DNA of 33,251 nt from Polymyxa betae. Its lineage: Eukaryota; Endomyxa; Phytomyxea; Plasmodiophorida; Plasmodiophoridae. The stretch covers positions 1 through 33,251 of the forward strand of contig RBZT01000695.1 of the NCBI GenBank assembly GCA_003693705.1, written 5' to 3'. The notes beneath the pieces are model-generated. The model was not told where the DNA came from and did not search any database. It saw only the letters and a program-made list of their open reading frames with translations. This document shows positions 20,579-31,555 of this stretch, in pieces. The position numbers and the translations under genes are program-made. How positions within the stretch are numbered: position 1 is the stretch's first letter; every line of letters begins with the position of its first letter.

Positions 20579-20607
20579 CCTCTCTCTCTATATATATATA
20601 AGAGAGG
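20579..20607. promoter_or_regulatory. TA tract flanked by inverted CT/GA arms, possible TATA element
   Basis: CCTCTCT (20579-20585) and AGAGAGG (20601-20607) are inverted repeats enclosing CTC and an alternating TA run. The element could extrude as a cruciform. It lies 42 bp before the phosphatase ATG, a plausible TATA-box position for a short 5' UTR. Function is inferred. Confidence 0.4.
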
Positions 20608-20648
20608 GTTGTGTTCCATTATGAACATCATTATCATAACCTCCGATC

Positions 20649-22435
20649 ATGATTATCGTCAGCATCAGTATTGTAATATGTCTAATACTGATCTCTGTCC
20701 AATCTAAGTCACATCACCATTCTGATATCCTACAAGCTCAATTCTCCTTTGATCTACAGGATTCCATTACTATCTCTACTGATAAGACACATCTATATCA
20801 TAGTAGTGAATGGGTGGCTGTATCATGGTCAGGTATCCCTCAACCTAAACCTAATGATTGGATTGGACTCTATTCTCCTGCCAATGTTGATGTTCGACAG
20901 ACAGCACCAATCAAGCTTAAATTTGCCAGTAGCAGTGACGACCATTTGAAGAGTGGATCTGGGACATTACTCTTCTCTGTTTTAAATATGAGATCGGATC
21001 TGAAATTTGTCCTGTTTCGTGGAGGTGTTTCAGCTCCTGTCAAGGTTGCTGAATCTAAAGTAATCTCATTCGATAATGTTAATGAACCGGTCTCTGCTCA
21101 TTTGTCGATTACGGACGAGACGCCAAGACAGCTGAGACTTTCATGGACCAGTTTGAATACTGAGAGCCCATCAGTTCAGTATTGGATTGATGATACCAAG
21201 TATGAATCTCGTGCTCAGAGTGTGAGCTATACACGAGAAGAGATGTGTGGACCACCTGCATCTGGATATGGATGGAGAGATCCTGGTACTATTCATCATG
21301 CTCTTCTAACAGGATTGAAACCTTCATCATCGTTTCAATATCGATATGGATCTGACCATACTGGATGGAGTCATGTTATGACTGGGCATGTACCACCTAA
21401 TGCAGGTGATGATTATGTCACATTCTATACATTTGGAGATCTTGGAACAGCATCACCTGATGGAGCTCTACAACCATTCTGGACACAACCTGCCAGTCGA
21501 AAATCTACTGATTTTATCTCCAGAAATGTCGAGGCTGCCGATTTCGTTCTGCATATTGGTGATATCTCATATGCAGTTGGGTTTCAAGCATCTTGGGATT
21601 CGTTCTTTAATCAGATCGCCCCAATCTCACAGACCTTACCCTATCAGGTTGCTATTGGCAACCATGAACGTGATTATGAACATTCCCATGGTTTATTTGA
21701 AAGTGATGATAGTGGTGGTGAATGCGGTGTTCCATATCAGCGACAATTCCCGATTCCATCTGGATCATTTAATCAGACATGGTATTCTATGGAGAGTGGC
21801 CCTGTACATATTCTGGTTATGTCAACAGAGCATGACTTCCATCAAGGCTCGGATCAGTACACATTTATTGAAAACGACTTGAAGAATGTGAACCGAGAGA
21901 AGACTCCATGGGTTATCGTTGCTGGTCATCGTCCAATGTATGTTGATACGTCCGTCGATTTATACGGTGATGCTTCTGAGAAGTTCGTGTCTGAAATGTT
22001 GAGAAATGAGTTGGAGGATTTATTGGTCAAGTACAAGGTCGAGCTGGCTTTTTGGGGTCACGACCATTCTTATCAGCGCTCATGTCCTGTCTATAATGAG
22101 AACTGCATTAAGGGTAAACAGTTTGATGGTGGCAATACGTTTATTAATTAACACATTTAGTGGCTGCAAGTACGGATGGATATCTTGGTCCTATTCATCT
22201 TGTTGTTGGATCTGCTGGTATGGATTTATCACCAGATGGGGCCAAAGTACCGCCAGGCTGGCTTCATACTCGAGTCGATGATTTCGGCATTGGCTTGGTT
22301 AAGGCCAGCAAAACTCGTCTTCTATTCCAGTTTATTTCGGATAAAAGCGAGCAGGTCCTTGACGAGATTCTGTTGCAAAAGCGCCCGAATGTAAGTTCAG
22401 ATCGGGTTGGTGGCGTGGATATTGCCATAGCATAA
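20649..22435 (+). CDS. Secreted purple acid phosphatase, large plant/protist type
   Basis: Two exons (20649-22113, 22161-22435) with a 47-nt intron give 579 aa. The N-terminus is a signal peptide (MIIVSISIVICLILISVQS). An N-terminal beta-sandwich/fibronectin-like part covers about 35-245, and the metallophosphatase domain starts near 255. All five metal motifs are present: FGDLG (262-266), GDISYA (304-309), GNHE (337-340), AGHRP (425-429) and GHDHSYQR (470-477). The enzyme should use a binuclear Fe(III)-metal(II) centre to hydrolyse phosphate monoesters outside the cell or in the vacuole/lysosome. GGECGVPYQRQFPIP resembles the block seen in plant and oomycete high-molecular-weight enzymes. 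Exon 2 supplies LGPIHLVVGSAGM, the usual final strand. The splice choice (AAG G|gtaaac) restores frame to conserved sequence; reading straight through instead gives a stop at 22151. Confidence 0.92.
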
Positions 22436-22559
22436 TTGTCTGTCCTGATCAAAACGTAACCATAATTCCTTGTCTGAATACTCAATACTGTATAACCAAA
22501 ATAAAACATTCAAGAACCACACAATGCATGCCTCATGCCTGTAATGGTGCTCAAAATCC

Positions 22560-22563
22560 AAAA
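22560..22563 (-). terminator. RNA polymerase III TTTT terminator of tRNA-Pro
   Basis: On the minus strand a TTTT run begins 6 nt past the tRNA 3' end, with a second TTTT shortly after it. This is the standard Pol III stop signal. Confidence 0.7.
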
Positions 22564-22569
22564 GTGAAT

Positions 22570-22641
22570 GGGCTCAGCCGGTAATCGAAACCGGGACCTC
22601 TCCGACCCGAACGGAGAATCATGCCACTAGACCACTAAGCC
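22570..22641 (-). tRNA. trnP(CGG): tRNA-Pro, anticodon CGG
   Basis: The 72-nt cloverleaf folds fully. The acceptor stem GGCTTAG/CTGAGCC has one G-U pair. The anticodon arm is CTCCG-TTCGGGT-CGGAG with CGG at 22607-22609. The T arm is CCGGT-TTCGATT-ACCGG, and the discriminator base is C as in other eukaryotic proline tRNAs. No intron is present. The internal A box (TGGTCTAGTGG) and B box (GGTTTCGATTACC) are in place, so it should be transcribed by Pol III. It reads CCG codons and lies between the phosphatase and the ZC2HC1-like gene. Confidence 0.96.
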
Positions 22642-22693
22642 ATATTAATTACCAATGGATCCCTCTGCATACAAATGAACTCAACATTCATGT

Positions 22694-23320
22694 TTATTTC
22701 GGTGCAGCAGTTCGTTGATGTGCTTTACGCCCAGCTCCTCGTTGTAGGGTTTTAGGTCGGTTCACAATGCTAGTGCAGATTGGAATATGTCGCTCAGCTG
22801 CCTTAGCATTAAATCGTCTATCACAATGTGGGCATGGTACCAGATAGCAATCATTGGATCCATTGCTGGTCGTGGCCATTGAAACTCCTGGCTGTTTGCC
22901 TCGAGCCGATAATAGGGCGCCTCGGAGCTCTTCCGACTTTGCCTTCCACGTTGAGCGCGGTTTCACTTCAAGTGCTGTCGGTTTTGTCTTCTGGGCCAAT
23001 TTCACGAAGGGAGCGAAGGCGGTCCCTCGTGTTCGGTGTTCGGCCGGATCGAACACTTTCCTTTTCTTGGGAGTTTTACAAACTTTTAAATGATGATGAA
23101 CTCGTTCCTGGGCGAAATTCCTGCCACAGATTTGGCAAGGGACCAGTACGATCTCTTCCACTTCTTCACCAGTTGGCATTGGGGCTGATTTGGGGATCCG
23201 GCTTTGTGGTACTGCCCCCCGTTTGGTTTCCTTCATCTTGTTCTTGAGCAGCGATAGCTGTACTTGACGAATAGCATGGGGTGCTTGCCCTGGTTGAATA
23301 CGTGAAGATTTGAGGTTCAT
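22694..23320 (-). CDS. ZC2HC1: ZC2HC1-like protein with two C2HC zinc fingers
   Basis: This single-exon gene encodes 208 aa from an ATG at 23320. Two zinc fingers of the FAM164/ZC2HC1 type are clear: [21 protein letters not shown] in the middle and [21 protein letters not shown] near the C-terminus, each C-x2-C-x12-H-x4/5-C. The rest is basic and low in complexity, with lysine/arginine-rich stretches around the fingers, and there is no membrane segment or signal peptide. Members of this family are found across animals and flagellated protists, but their biochemical role is not established, so I assign none. It is one of the few intronless genes in the window. It is divergent from TPR, with 376 bp between the start codons, and its 3' end lies 52 bp from the 5' end of the tRNA gene. 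Confidence 0.85.
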   Translation of the reverse strand: MNLKSSRIQPGQAPHAIRQVQLSLLKNKMKETKRGAVPQSRIPKSAPMPTGEEVEEIVLVPCQICGRNFAQERVHHHLKVCKTPKKRKVFDPAEHRTRGTAFAPFVKLAQKTKPTALEVKPRSTWKAKSEELRGALLSARGKQPGVSMATTSNGSNDCYLVPCPHCDRRFNAKAAERHIPICTSIVNRPKTLQRGAGRKAHQRTAAPK

Positions 23321-23696
23321 GATTTAATATGAGACTTTTGAAGAATTTGAGCCCAGCTTCTTGGGAGGTACCCTTTATCTGATCTTGTACTGATCGCCAT
23401 TACCGCTCACAATTAATTCAATGACCCTTAGCAGAATGCGATCATCATCACGTAACCATATCAAAACTCTTCCACATTTTGAAAGAATAAAATATCTGAT
23501 TGCATTTCCAGCTTTACAATTTTAAACAACGAAAACTTGATTTACGATGAACGATTCGTTACCGCTGCAAAGTTTTGAAAACGTCAGATTGAAAGCTATG
23601 AAACAGATGTGAAGTGTGTCTGTGTGATACTCTTATTTGAATTAGCGCAATATTAACACATTGTCCTTTGCTGTCATTAGCTGAAGTCGGAACCCT
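23321..23696. promoter_or_regulatory. Divergent promoter region between ZC2HC1-like gene and TPR
   Basis: This AT-rich 376-bp spacer separates two divergent start codons. There is no coding signal that I can support. A pyrimidine-rich segment ending in CATTAG at about 23674-23680, 16 nt before the TPR ATG, resembles the splice acceptors of this genome. It might mark a 5' UTR intron or a trans-splice site. Confidence 0.4.
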
Positions 23697-26600
23697 ATGG
23701 CCGACCCAGCCGCTCTTAGGCACCAATTACAGACAGCTGAGGCTCAATGGCATGCTGAGCGACTCAATCTAGGTAACCAGGGGTCTAATCGATTCCTGTC
23801 TGGATCTGAATCGTTGGATCAGAGCAATTATTACATCAATGTGAACGCGAACGAGAAGAATTGATCTCATCGCAGGCTCAATGCCAGAAGACAATCACAA
23901 CCTCCAAACTAGAATTGGATCAGTCGCAAAACGAAATTCAGCGACTGAAACAGGCTCTGGAGCATTCAGATGATAAACTCAATAGATTGCAGTCTGCCAA
24001 AGATGAATTGGCCGCCGATCTTGAAGCAGAACGTACACGATCTGCTCAACTTATTTCCCATAATGCTGCTGTAGAAGCGGAAGTCGATCGATGTCGTGAG
24101 GAATGTGCTCGATATAGTGACAGACAAATCGAATTAACCAAACAAGTCTCTGAAGATACGTCGTAGTCGGAGTAATCACTAAAATGCTTCTAGGTGAACG
24201 AAACTGAGCGAGCTCTGGCGATGGAGAAAGCATTAATGAAACCAATTCAGATCCAACTCGGTAATGCAATTGCTCTTTTTCTTGGGTGAAGCCGATTCCG
24301 ATATTCTTCAGCTGATGCTGAACAGAGACGAAAACTGTTACAGACACAGAATGAAACGCTTGAGCAAGAGTTGGAGTCACGATCTGAGCAGCTGCTTCAT
24401 ATTCAGAGGAAGCATGGAGGCCAGCTGGGTCAATTGACCAATGCAAACGAATCCCTACAAGCCCAATGTAAAGAATGGGAATCAAGGCACGGTTTAATGC
24501 AGATCAGGACAATTACTTGTCTGAATGTTGATGCAGATATCAGTCATCGGTTGATGAAGTCAATATGCTGAAAAGCAAATTAACCGAGGTCTTGAATCAA
24601 GCTCAAGAGGAACGTCATGCTTCTGTCAGTGCATCATGCCAATATCAAAGTTTCGTTCAAAAAATTTCATGATGATGTTGGTTGAATTTTGATCAGGTGA
24701 ACTGGATGCCGAACAACGGCTGTCGGCGACATTGAAACGGAGTCTGAATGAGGCGAAAGAGAGCATATCGAACTTGGAAAATGCTCTTGAATCGTTAAAA
24801 ACCGATTACAAAGATGCGACAGTTCGTGTCATCGAGCTGGAGGAGAAACTAGAGAAAACCGAAGCCGCTTTGAAAACGTCCGAAGAGAATGTCAACATAA
24901 TGAAAAACGAGCTCGTTGTTCTGAACGATCAAAGTCAACCTCCTCTGCACATTGAACAACGTATTTATTGTTCAATGTTCTGCTGATTGAGTCCTGAATT
25001 GTTTCAGCTGGAGAAGTTGCGTTAAAAGGTGTCAAGATTGAAGATATTTACGGTCGCTTGATGCAGACCAATCAGCAATTAATTGAAGAGCGAGCTAAAT
25101 CCAGGAAGCTGCAATTGTACCTTGAGCAGATTCAGGAAGAGGTTGGTGCGGCGTTTCTACAAATGTTAAGACAAAATTGAGATAATTTCTATCAGATCAA
25201 TGAGCAATACCCTTTATTGCAAGAGCAACGAGCTGACTACCAAAATGTGGGTCGTAATTCCATGTTAGCGATCATCGACCTCTGAATATTGGGATTCAGT
25301 TGGTTAAAGTTAATAATAATCTGGCGTTACGAGTTCAGGAATGTAACTATCAAAGAGATCAACTTGAGCGAAAGGTGGTCAGACTCGTAGTGTTGGGACA
25401 TCTCGCTCACTGATTCTCATAGTTACAACAAGCCCTTCAACGTTCTGAATCCGAATATAAACAACGTCAAGAGCTCATTCAGTTTGTATAAGAGCAATCT
25501 AAATTGTATTTGTCAATCGCTCATATGTGATGGTAGATTCAAAAGCAGGGTATTGAAGGATTCGATCAGAACGACGCCATGCAGGTCGCTATCGTTACCC
25601 AAGGTGACCCATTCTCCTCTCAATGCTAACGATTTGTTTTGATGATGGTTGAAGATGGTAATGATGCAAGTTCTTGGCGTAAATTAGTGGAGCAGCTGGA
25701 AGAAGAGCTTAATAGAAGAGATCTGCAATTGGCTCGTCTAGAGACTGAAATTCGCAGTCGCAATCTGTTGACGTCTGCTTCAAATAGTCATGGGCCAACA
25801 TCATCTCTACCTTTGGTTCCTGCATCTCCCCCGTAATAATCATTCAAGGATCTATATATATGATCTGGTTAATTTCTGTTATAGAATGGAGGGTGGTGAT
25901 CAGAAATTGATTGATGAATTACGAGTCCAGGTTGAAATGCTACAAAGTGAGAAGAGTACCAGTGAACGCCAATTGCAAGTATAATCATGAACAGTTTCCT
26001 GTGTTCTTATTGTTGATATTTTGCTTTAAGAGTAATGTCGATGATGCACGTCGCCAGTATCACGAATTATCTGTGAAACTGGCGTCTACCGAAGGCAGCA
26101 TTGCTCTAGTAAATCAAAAATTGGACTGGATGACCACGCAAGCGAATAGATTATCAGCCGAAAATGGCAAGCTCAGGTACTTTGTGCTGTCGTACAAATC
26201 AATCTATCGTCATGCTTTTACCTTTCAAGGTCACATGATGCACAACGTGATGCATTACTGATTGTAACTCAAGAGAAGATTTCGACATTAACTGCAGAAC
26301 TATCAGATGCTAATCAGCGCTATACTCGAAGCTGTAATCAGCTTCAGCAGGTCTAAATAACATTTTATTCACTTCTATTGTTTTTTCCATAACGGACGCT
26401 TTATCCGTTTGCTGGCTTTCGTATTGATTTCCCAATCTAGGTTCGAGCTCAGTTAGAAATGGCACGTCAGACAGAAGAACGTCTTACTGAGCAATGTGGC
26501 GATATGGCTGTATTACGTCAACATAACGAACAACTTCTCGCTGCAATGCATTCAGTACAGCAACAGTATTGCGAACGTCCCCTTCTGTAATATGATGTTG

Positions 26601-29600
26601 ATTTGGTCACTACAGGCTGGAGACTGGACAGTCATCAAATGTTCAGCAGTTGATGGCTGAAAAGGAACGAGTTTATCAGGACTTGTTACAAACGCAGAAA
26701 CAATCGGCTGTTGAGAGACGACAACTTCAACAAAATATCAAAGTTTGAGCAAATTGATTGTCATTCCTGCAGATAGATTGATATGGGATATTTCAGGTTC
26801 TTGAAGAGCAATGTCAATCGTTACAATCACAATTGGAGATTGCCAGTAAGGCCACTGATGAGGCAACCAGCAAGCTGGCACAGCTATCTGCTGCTGCGAG
26901 CACCGCTGAGTCTGCCCATTCAAAACTGATGGAAGAGTTACGCGCTGTGAAAAATGAACGAGATCTATTAGCAAGTCATAATCGTACTGACGATGAAGAG
27001 GGAGGTGGCCGACAGCTTATGATTGAGTTAGCGCACGCCCAGGTCGGTCTTCTTTCTTCTGTCCTGATTTTTTCCTGCTTGTTAAACAACCGATGCAGGT
27101 TGAAGCTCAATCATTGCAAGAGAAGGTCACCGCGTTACAGACGGAAGCGAATGATTGGAAGTCGCTTTGTGAACAACGATCTCAGCTTCTCAACGAACTG
27201 GAAGAGAACTTACAAGCACAGCGTCAACGATCTGAAAATGACATCGAGACTTTGCAGAACCGTGTCGAGGAACTCACCGAACAATGTCGTCAATCTGATC
27301 AGCAATACGAAGATCTGCTGACTCAGCTGGAACAGGTTATTTTTCTCTTCATATTAACTCGTGGATAATTTTTGCATATTTACAGCCTTTTAATGGCTTA
27401 ATTTCTTATTGTTGTGGTTGCAGAGAGACTCTCTTTCTATCAATCAAGCGAGAGAACTTGAAAATCGAGCTGCTGATGCAGAGCGTCGTGCAGTGCAATC
27501 CGAACAGAGATTCCAGATTTCTCAAGAGGCTGCTGAATCTAAAGAGCAGGAAGCTGCTGAGTATAGACGACGGTACGATACCCTTTTAACGCGGTCTCTG
27601 TTGACAGTCGTTTATATTTTGATCAGTTATGAGAGCGAGTTAACAGGCCATGCTGCAGCTATCACTTCGGTTAATGAAATTCGCCAACAGTTGTCATCTC
27701 TGCAGCATCAACTCGAAACAGCTCGCTCAACCGAATATGACGCTGTTGAAGCTCTCAACTGTCTTCAGCAGCAGTCGCAACGTGAGATTACCAGCCTCAA
27801 TGCACATCTTAAAGAGGTCCTTTAGTGGCAACGTTGAGAAGTCTATATGTTGATTATCTTGTGCAGGCACGTGAAACGATTGCCAACCTCAGTAAGCAGA
27901 ACGATTTCCTCCTATCTCAGCTCGAAACTGGCCGGTTTGCGAAGCAGCTCGGTTCGGCTGAGGAAGGAGAAGAAGCAGATCGTACTCGACAGATTATCAC
28001 ATTTTTGAGATCGGAGAAGGAGATTGCTGAGGCTGAGGCCGAATCCGCTTCTCGTCAAGTTGTTCGATTGAAGGCCGAAGTTGAACAGTTGCGAACCAGT
28101 CTTGACCAGGCTAGGGAGGAGATTACCAGACTTCAGGTCCTCGATCTGCGGGTGCATTATATTCTGAGCTGATATCGTTCGGCAGGAGAGGGAATCATCG
28201 ATGCATCTATCTGCAGAGACGAGACCATCAGAAGACATTTCAGTCCTGCTGGAGAGCAATCAGATGTTACGCAATCAGAAACTGGAGCTCATGAATCAGC
28301 TCAAAGAAGTTAGTGCAGTCATCGGGCTCTTTCAAATCACTGAACTGATTATTGGACCGTAGCTCGAAGAACGGTTCGATCAATTGCATCAAAGCTCTGG
28401 ACCAATGCAATCGCAAGTCGCTGAGTTGAATGCTACTGTCGCTTCGCTCCAAGGTGAAAAATCGGCATTGCTGGCCGACGTGGAACGATGGAAGGCCCGC
28501 AATCAGCAATTGCTGTCAAGGTAAATCACGATTGTTTTGGCTTTGCATTCCTCAAATTGAATTGGCTCTGCGAACTTACTGACAATTTCGTGGAAATTGC
28601 GTTTTGCTTGTTGGGGTGGCATTCATTTGAATAACATGATTGTAGGTATAATCAGGTGGATCCCGAAGTGTATCGTCAAGCAAAGGAGTCTCTCTCTGAA
28701 GCTAAACAGGAAATCGAACAGCTTCAATCTCGATTACAATCCAAAGACGTAATGATATGATCTGCTATCGTCATTCAGATTGCTGATCATATTCTGTAGA
28801 ATCAGATCATTGAACTTCAAGACAAGCTGGCTCGTGCTAATCAGGGACAAGCTAATATTGAGACTATTCGTGTAATTAATTCCGCTTATCGTGGTGCTCA
28901 GTTGATTTGATATCGGATGTATAGAGATCCGCCGTGTTTAATCTGCAACAAGTGAATGCATTGAAGCGCGAACTGGCAAGCCGTCCTGATCCAGCTCAGC
29001 TTTCAGCCCCGCTAGTTGAAGCCCAGAAATGTATCAAGTCTTTGAGAGCACTTTGTTCCAGATCGAGGTCTGTTTTGGAAAAAAGGTTGGACCTCAGTCT
29101 GCTCAGTTATTGGTTTTCAATGCATCAAATGTTAGGAATGAAACTGTCGCAAGTCTGCAGGGCCTGGTCGACACACACAAATCCGAGATTGCCTCTCTGA
29201 ATCAGAAGGTTAGGCATCATTCACTGTGTTCGCTCTAGTTCAACGTTTAATTTAGGCCTACGATTTGCAAGATCGTTTATCAGAGTGTGAAGCTTCGTTG
29301 CAGAAAGTTAGTGACGGCTGATAGATTATTATTTGATATTGATATGGTATTAGACAGAAGAGCGTCATGCTGCTGAGCTGGGTTCCAGCCAGGATCAAGT
29401 GGCATCTTTACAACAGCAACTTGCTGATGCCAGTGATCGTTTACAGATTACAGAAAAAGAGGAAGCACAGATTTCAGAATCTGTAGATATCTCTGACGAG
29501 ATCCTTGTTCAACATAAACGTCCCCCATCTCCAACTGTTCAACCAGCTCAGAAGAAGCTAAAGACTCAAGAGCACGAAGAACCCGTATTTATTCCTGAAT

Positions 29601-29942
29601 CTGACAAACAACAATCACAACCTGAAAAGCACCAGGGTTCGCTTTAGCATTTTCTGCTCGGCTGATTAATAATGATACGTTGTAGAGGAAGTTGGGGCAG
29701 TACCTATACGTCGTTTACGTCGTACACGTGCAGCTTCGGCTTCGCAAGAACCTGCAACTTCCAGTAACACTGAATTTGCAGGTACTGGTCAAGGACAAGA
29801 TGAGGCAGCGGAAAACGGTGTCGGTATAGAAGAAGATAATGCTGCTGCTGGTATAATAGGTCCTGGACCTAGTTCTGATGCTGAAGATGGAGAGATTGTC
29901 ACCGATCAGAATTCAGATAATAATCCTGCCATGGACATTTAA
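23697..29942 (+). CDS. TPR: TPR/Mlp1-like nuclear pore basket coiled-coil protein
   Basis: Thirty-one exons join to 4533 nt, 1510 aa: 23697-23772, 23823-24145, 24194-24260, 24312-24486, 24537-24628, 24697-24960, 25008-25141, 25196-25246, 25300-25374, 25423-25485, 25537-25603, 25655-25832, 25885-25978, 26031-26176, 26230-26350, 26441-26565, 26616-26742, 26797-27042, 27099-27335, 27424-27572, 27627-27816, 27867-28136, 28186-28308, 28363-28520, 28646-28748, 28800-28871, 28925-29067, 29136-29208, 29256-29306, 29354-29636, 29686-29942. It is almost entirely heptad-rich coiled coil, then a proline/lysine patch (HKRPPSP, QKKLK), an arginine cluster (RRLRRTR) and an acidic tail. Two blocks identify the family: KGVKIEDIYGRLMQTNQQL near residue 340, like human TPR, and DVERWKARNQQLLSR near 1175, matching TPR/Mlp WKxRN. 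TPR forms the nuclear basket and acts in mRNA export quality control. Human TPR is longer (about 2360 aa), mainly in the tail. Exon 4 seems to end at a GC donor. Confidence 0.92.
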
Positions 29943-30083
29943 ATATACATTTATTTACATGTTTATATTTGCTATTGTCTCCCTTTTAAAGTCTTGGTTT
30001 ATTTAAATTTCATAGAATGTTGTGAATATAGTGCGAAGGTCTCCTCATTAAATGAGAGAGGATTTATTGCGAATATTGTTATA

Positions 30084-31454
30084 ATGTTGCATACAGATAC
30101 AAATATTCCAGTATCATTCTTTAAGCTACACAAACAGTGTCGTACTTCAGCATCAGCACAGCACGATACACAACGTCTAGCTCAATTCGGCAATGAACGA
30201 CGTCTGCAGAATGTGCCACCTACTCCAAGCTTATCTGTTAAAGAACGTGAACGTATCTATCATGAATGTAAAAGATCATTAGAGTGAGTTGTATCTGTTA
30301 TTGTGTCTCTATTTAACCATATCCTGTTATTTAGTGCTGGATTTCATGTTCTTTTACTTGGATTAGGATCGAAGTTTCATCTGGTCCAAGAGATGTCCAA
30401 ATCTATATTATTAAGATACATTACTGTCACTATCAATGGATATTCTAATGCATTCTCTATGAGATATCTTCTTACTAGCATCGCTGAACGGGTTCTTCAC
30501 TTTCAACTTAAACGTCGTCATCTGGATCTTCAGGCTCAGGATTTAATTCAAAAATTTAATGAACGAGCTGACATCCATATCTATCTGGTTATACATCATT
30601 TAGATGGACCAAAGTTTCGCAATGCAAAGGTGTAGATATAACAATCTTATCAGCTGTTGTAATTTACTGAAACTCAGGTACAGAATGTGTTTAGTCGATT
30701 AGGTGAATGTCGATATATTCATATAGTAGCTACTGTTGATCACATAAGAACACGATTATGTAAGTGATATCTAATCTGTATATAACTTGAGGATTATATT
30801 AATTGACACCAATAGTATGGGATTCTGTAGCTGTCAGTTCATTATCATTTCACACAATTCAGGTTCATACATTACAATCATACCTGAATGAATCTTCCAA
30901 TCCAATACTCAACAGACGTAAAGGCAAACGTGCTATTGATCAATCAGGTTTCTATATGTTGACCTTTCTGAATATGTAACTAAACATATTGATCTTAGAT
31001 GGAGAGGCTATTAGAACACAAACATCGTCAATCGATGCCATATTGTCTTGTTTAACAACTCGTCAGAAAACATCACTCTGTAATCTGGCATATAGTCAGG
31101 TGAATCACAATAATTCAGGTAATTGTGATTACTGCATTATCAATGTTATTGTAATGATTAATGATATATCAGGTCTTAATTTTCAAGATTGGATGAATGT
31201 ATGCTTAGTCGCATCAGACCGAGATTTTCGCATTCTGATTCAAGAGTTGAGATTTCATAAGATTGTAGAAGAAGTTGAGGATCCTGACACAGCTGTTATT
31301 TATTACAAGGTAACAACCCTGTTTGATGCAATCCTCAAATTACTTAACTTGCTCGTTTCAGATTCCATACTCGAATGAGATTATACAAGAGAAGCTACTT
31401 CTTAATGGTGCCTCTGTTGATCAGATCCAAGATCCAACACTTTTATTCAAATGA
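30084..31454 (+). CDS. ORC2: ORC2, origin recognition complex subunit 2 (short form)
   Basis: Seven exons (30084-30283, 30335-30629, 30678-30759, 30816-30947, 30999-31118, 31173-31309, 31362-31454) give 352 aa. ORC2 is a core subunit of the hexamer that loads MCM helicase at replication origins. The AAA+-like core is recognisable: AGFHVLLLGLGSKFHLVQ, TVTINGY, IHIYLVIHHLDGPKFRNAK, YIHIVATVDHI and LLWDSV. The C-terminal winged helix follows (GLNFQDWMNVCLVASD and LRFHKIVEE). No Walker A motif is expected in this subunit. Animal and yeast ORC2 carry a long disordered N-terminus that is missing here, so the length resembles plant ORC2 (about 363 aa). The reading frame is open upstream of the first ATG to about 29994, so an extra 5' exon cannot be excluded. 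TPR ends 141 bp upstream on the same strand. Confidence 0.9.
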
Positions 31455-31555
31455 TACTTGTCTGTCCAATACATAATTGGATTTCACCTTCTGACTATTC
31501 TTATTATTCATCATCTATTTAATGTTGATTAACGATATTTATGGTTTATTGCTAA

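Larger units (their letters stand above)
20277..20648. promoter_or_regulatory. NOB1 3' end and putative promoter of the phosphatase gene
   Basis: These 372 bp hold no supported coding exon. Two structures stand out. One is a perfect hairpin just after the NOB1 stop (20294-20318). The other is an alternating TA tract flanked by inverted CCTCTCT/AGAGAGG arms (20579-20607). The tract lies about 42-60 bp before the phosphatase ATG, so it could act as a TATA element, which is inferred from position and sequence only. Confidence 0.45.

Noticed and set aside
22828-23247. 139-aa plus-strand ORF
   Set aside because: It lies opposite the ZC2HC1-like gene with its two zinc fingers, so it is a shadow.
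24051-24485. 144-aa minus-strand ORF over TPR
   Set aside because: It overlaps three TPR exons whose coiled-coil frame is continuous across splice sites.
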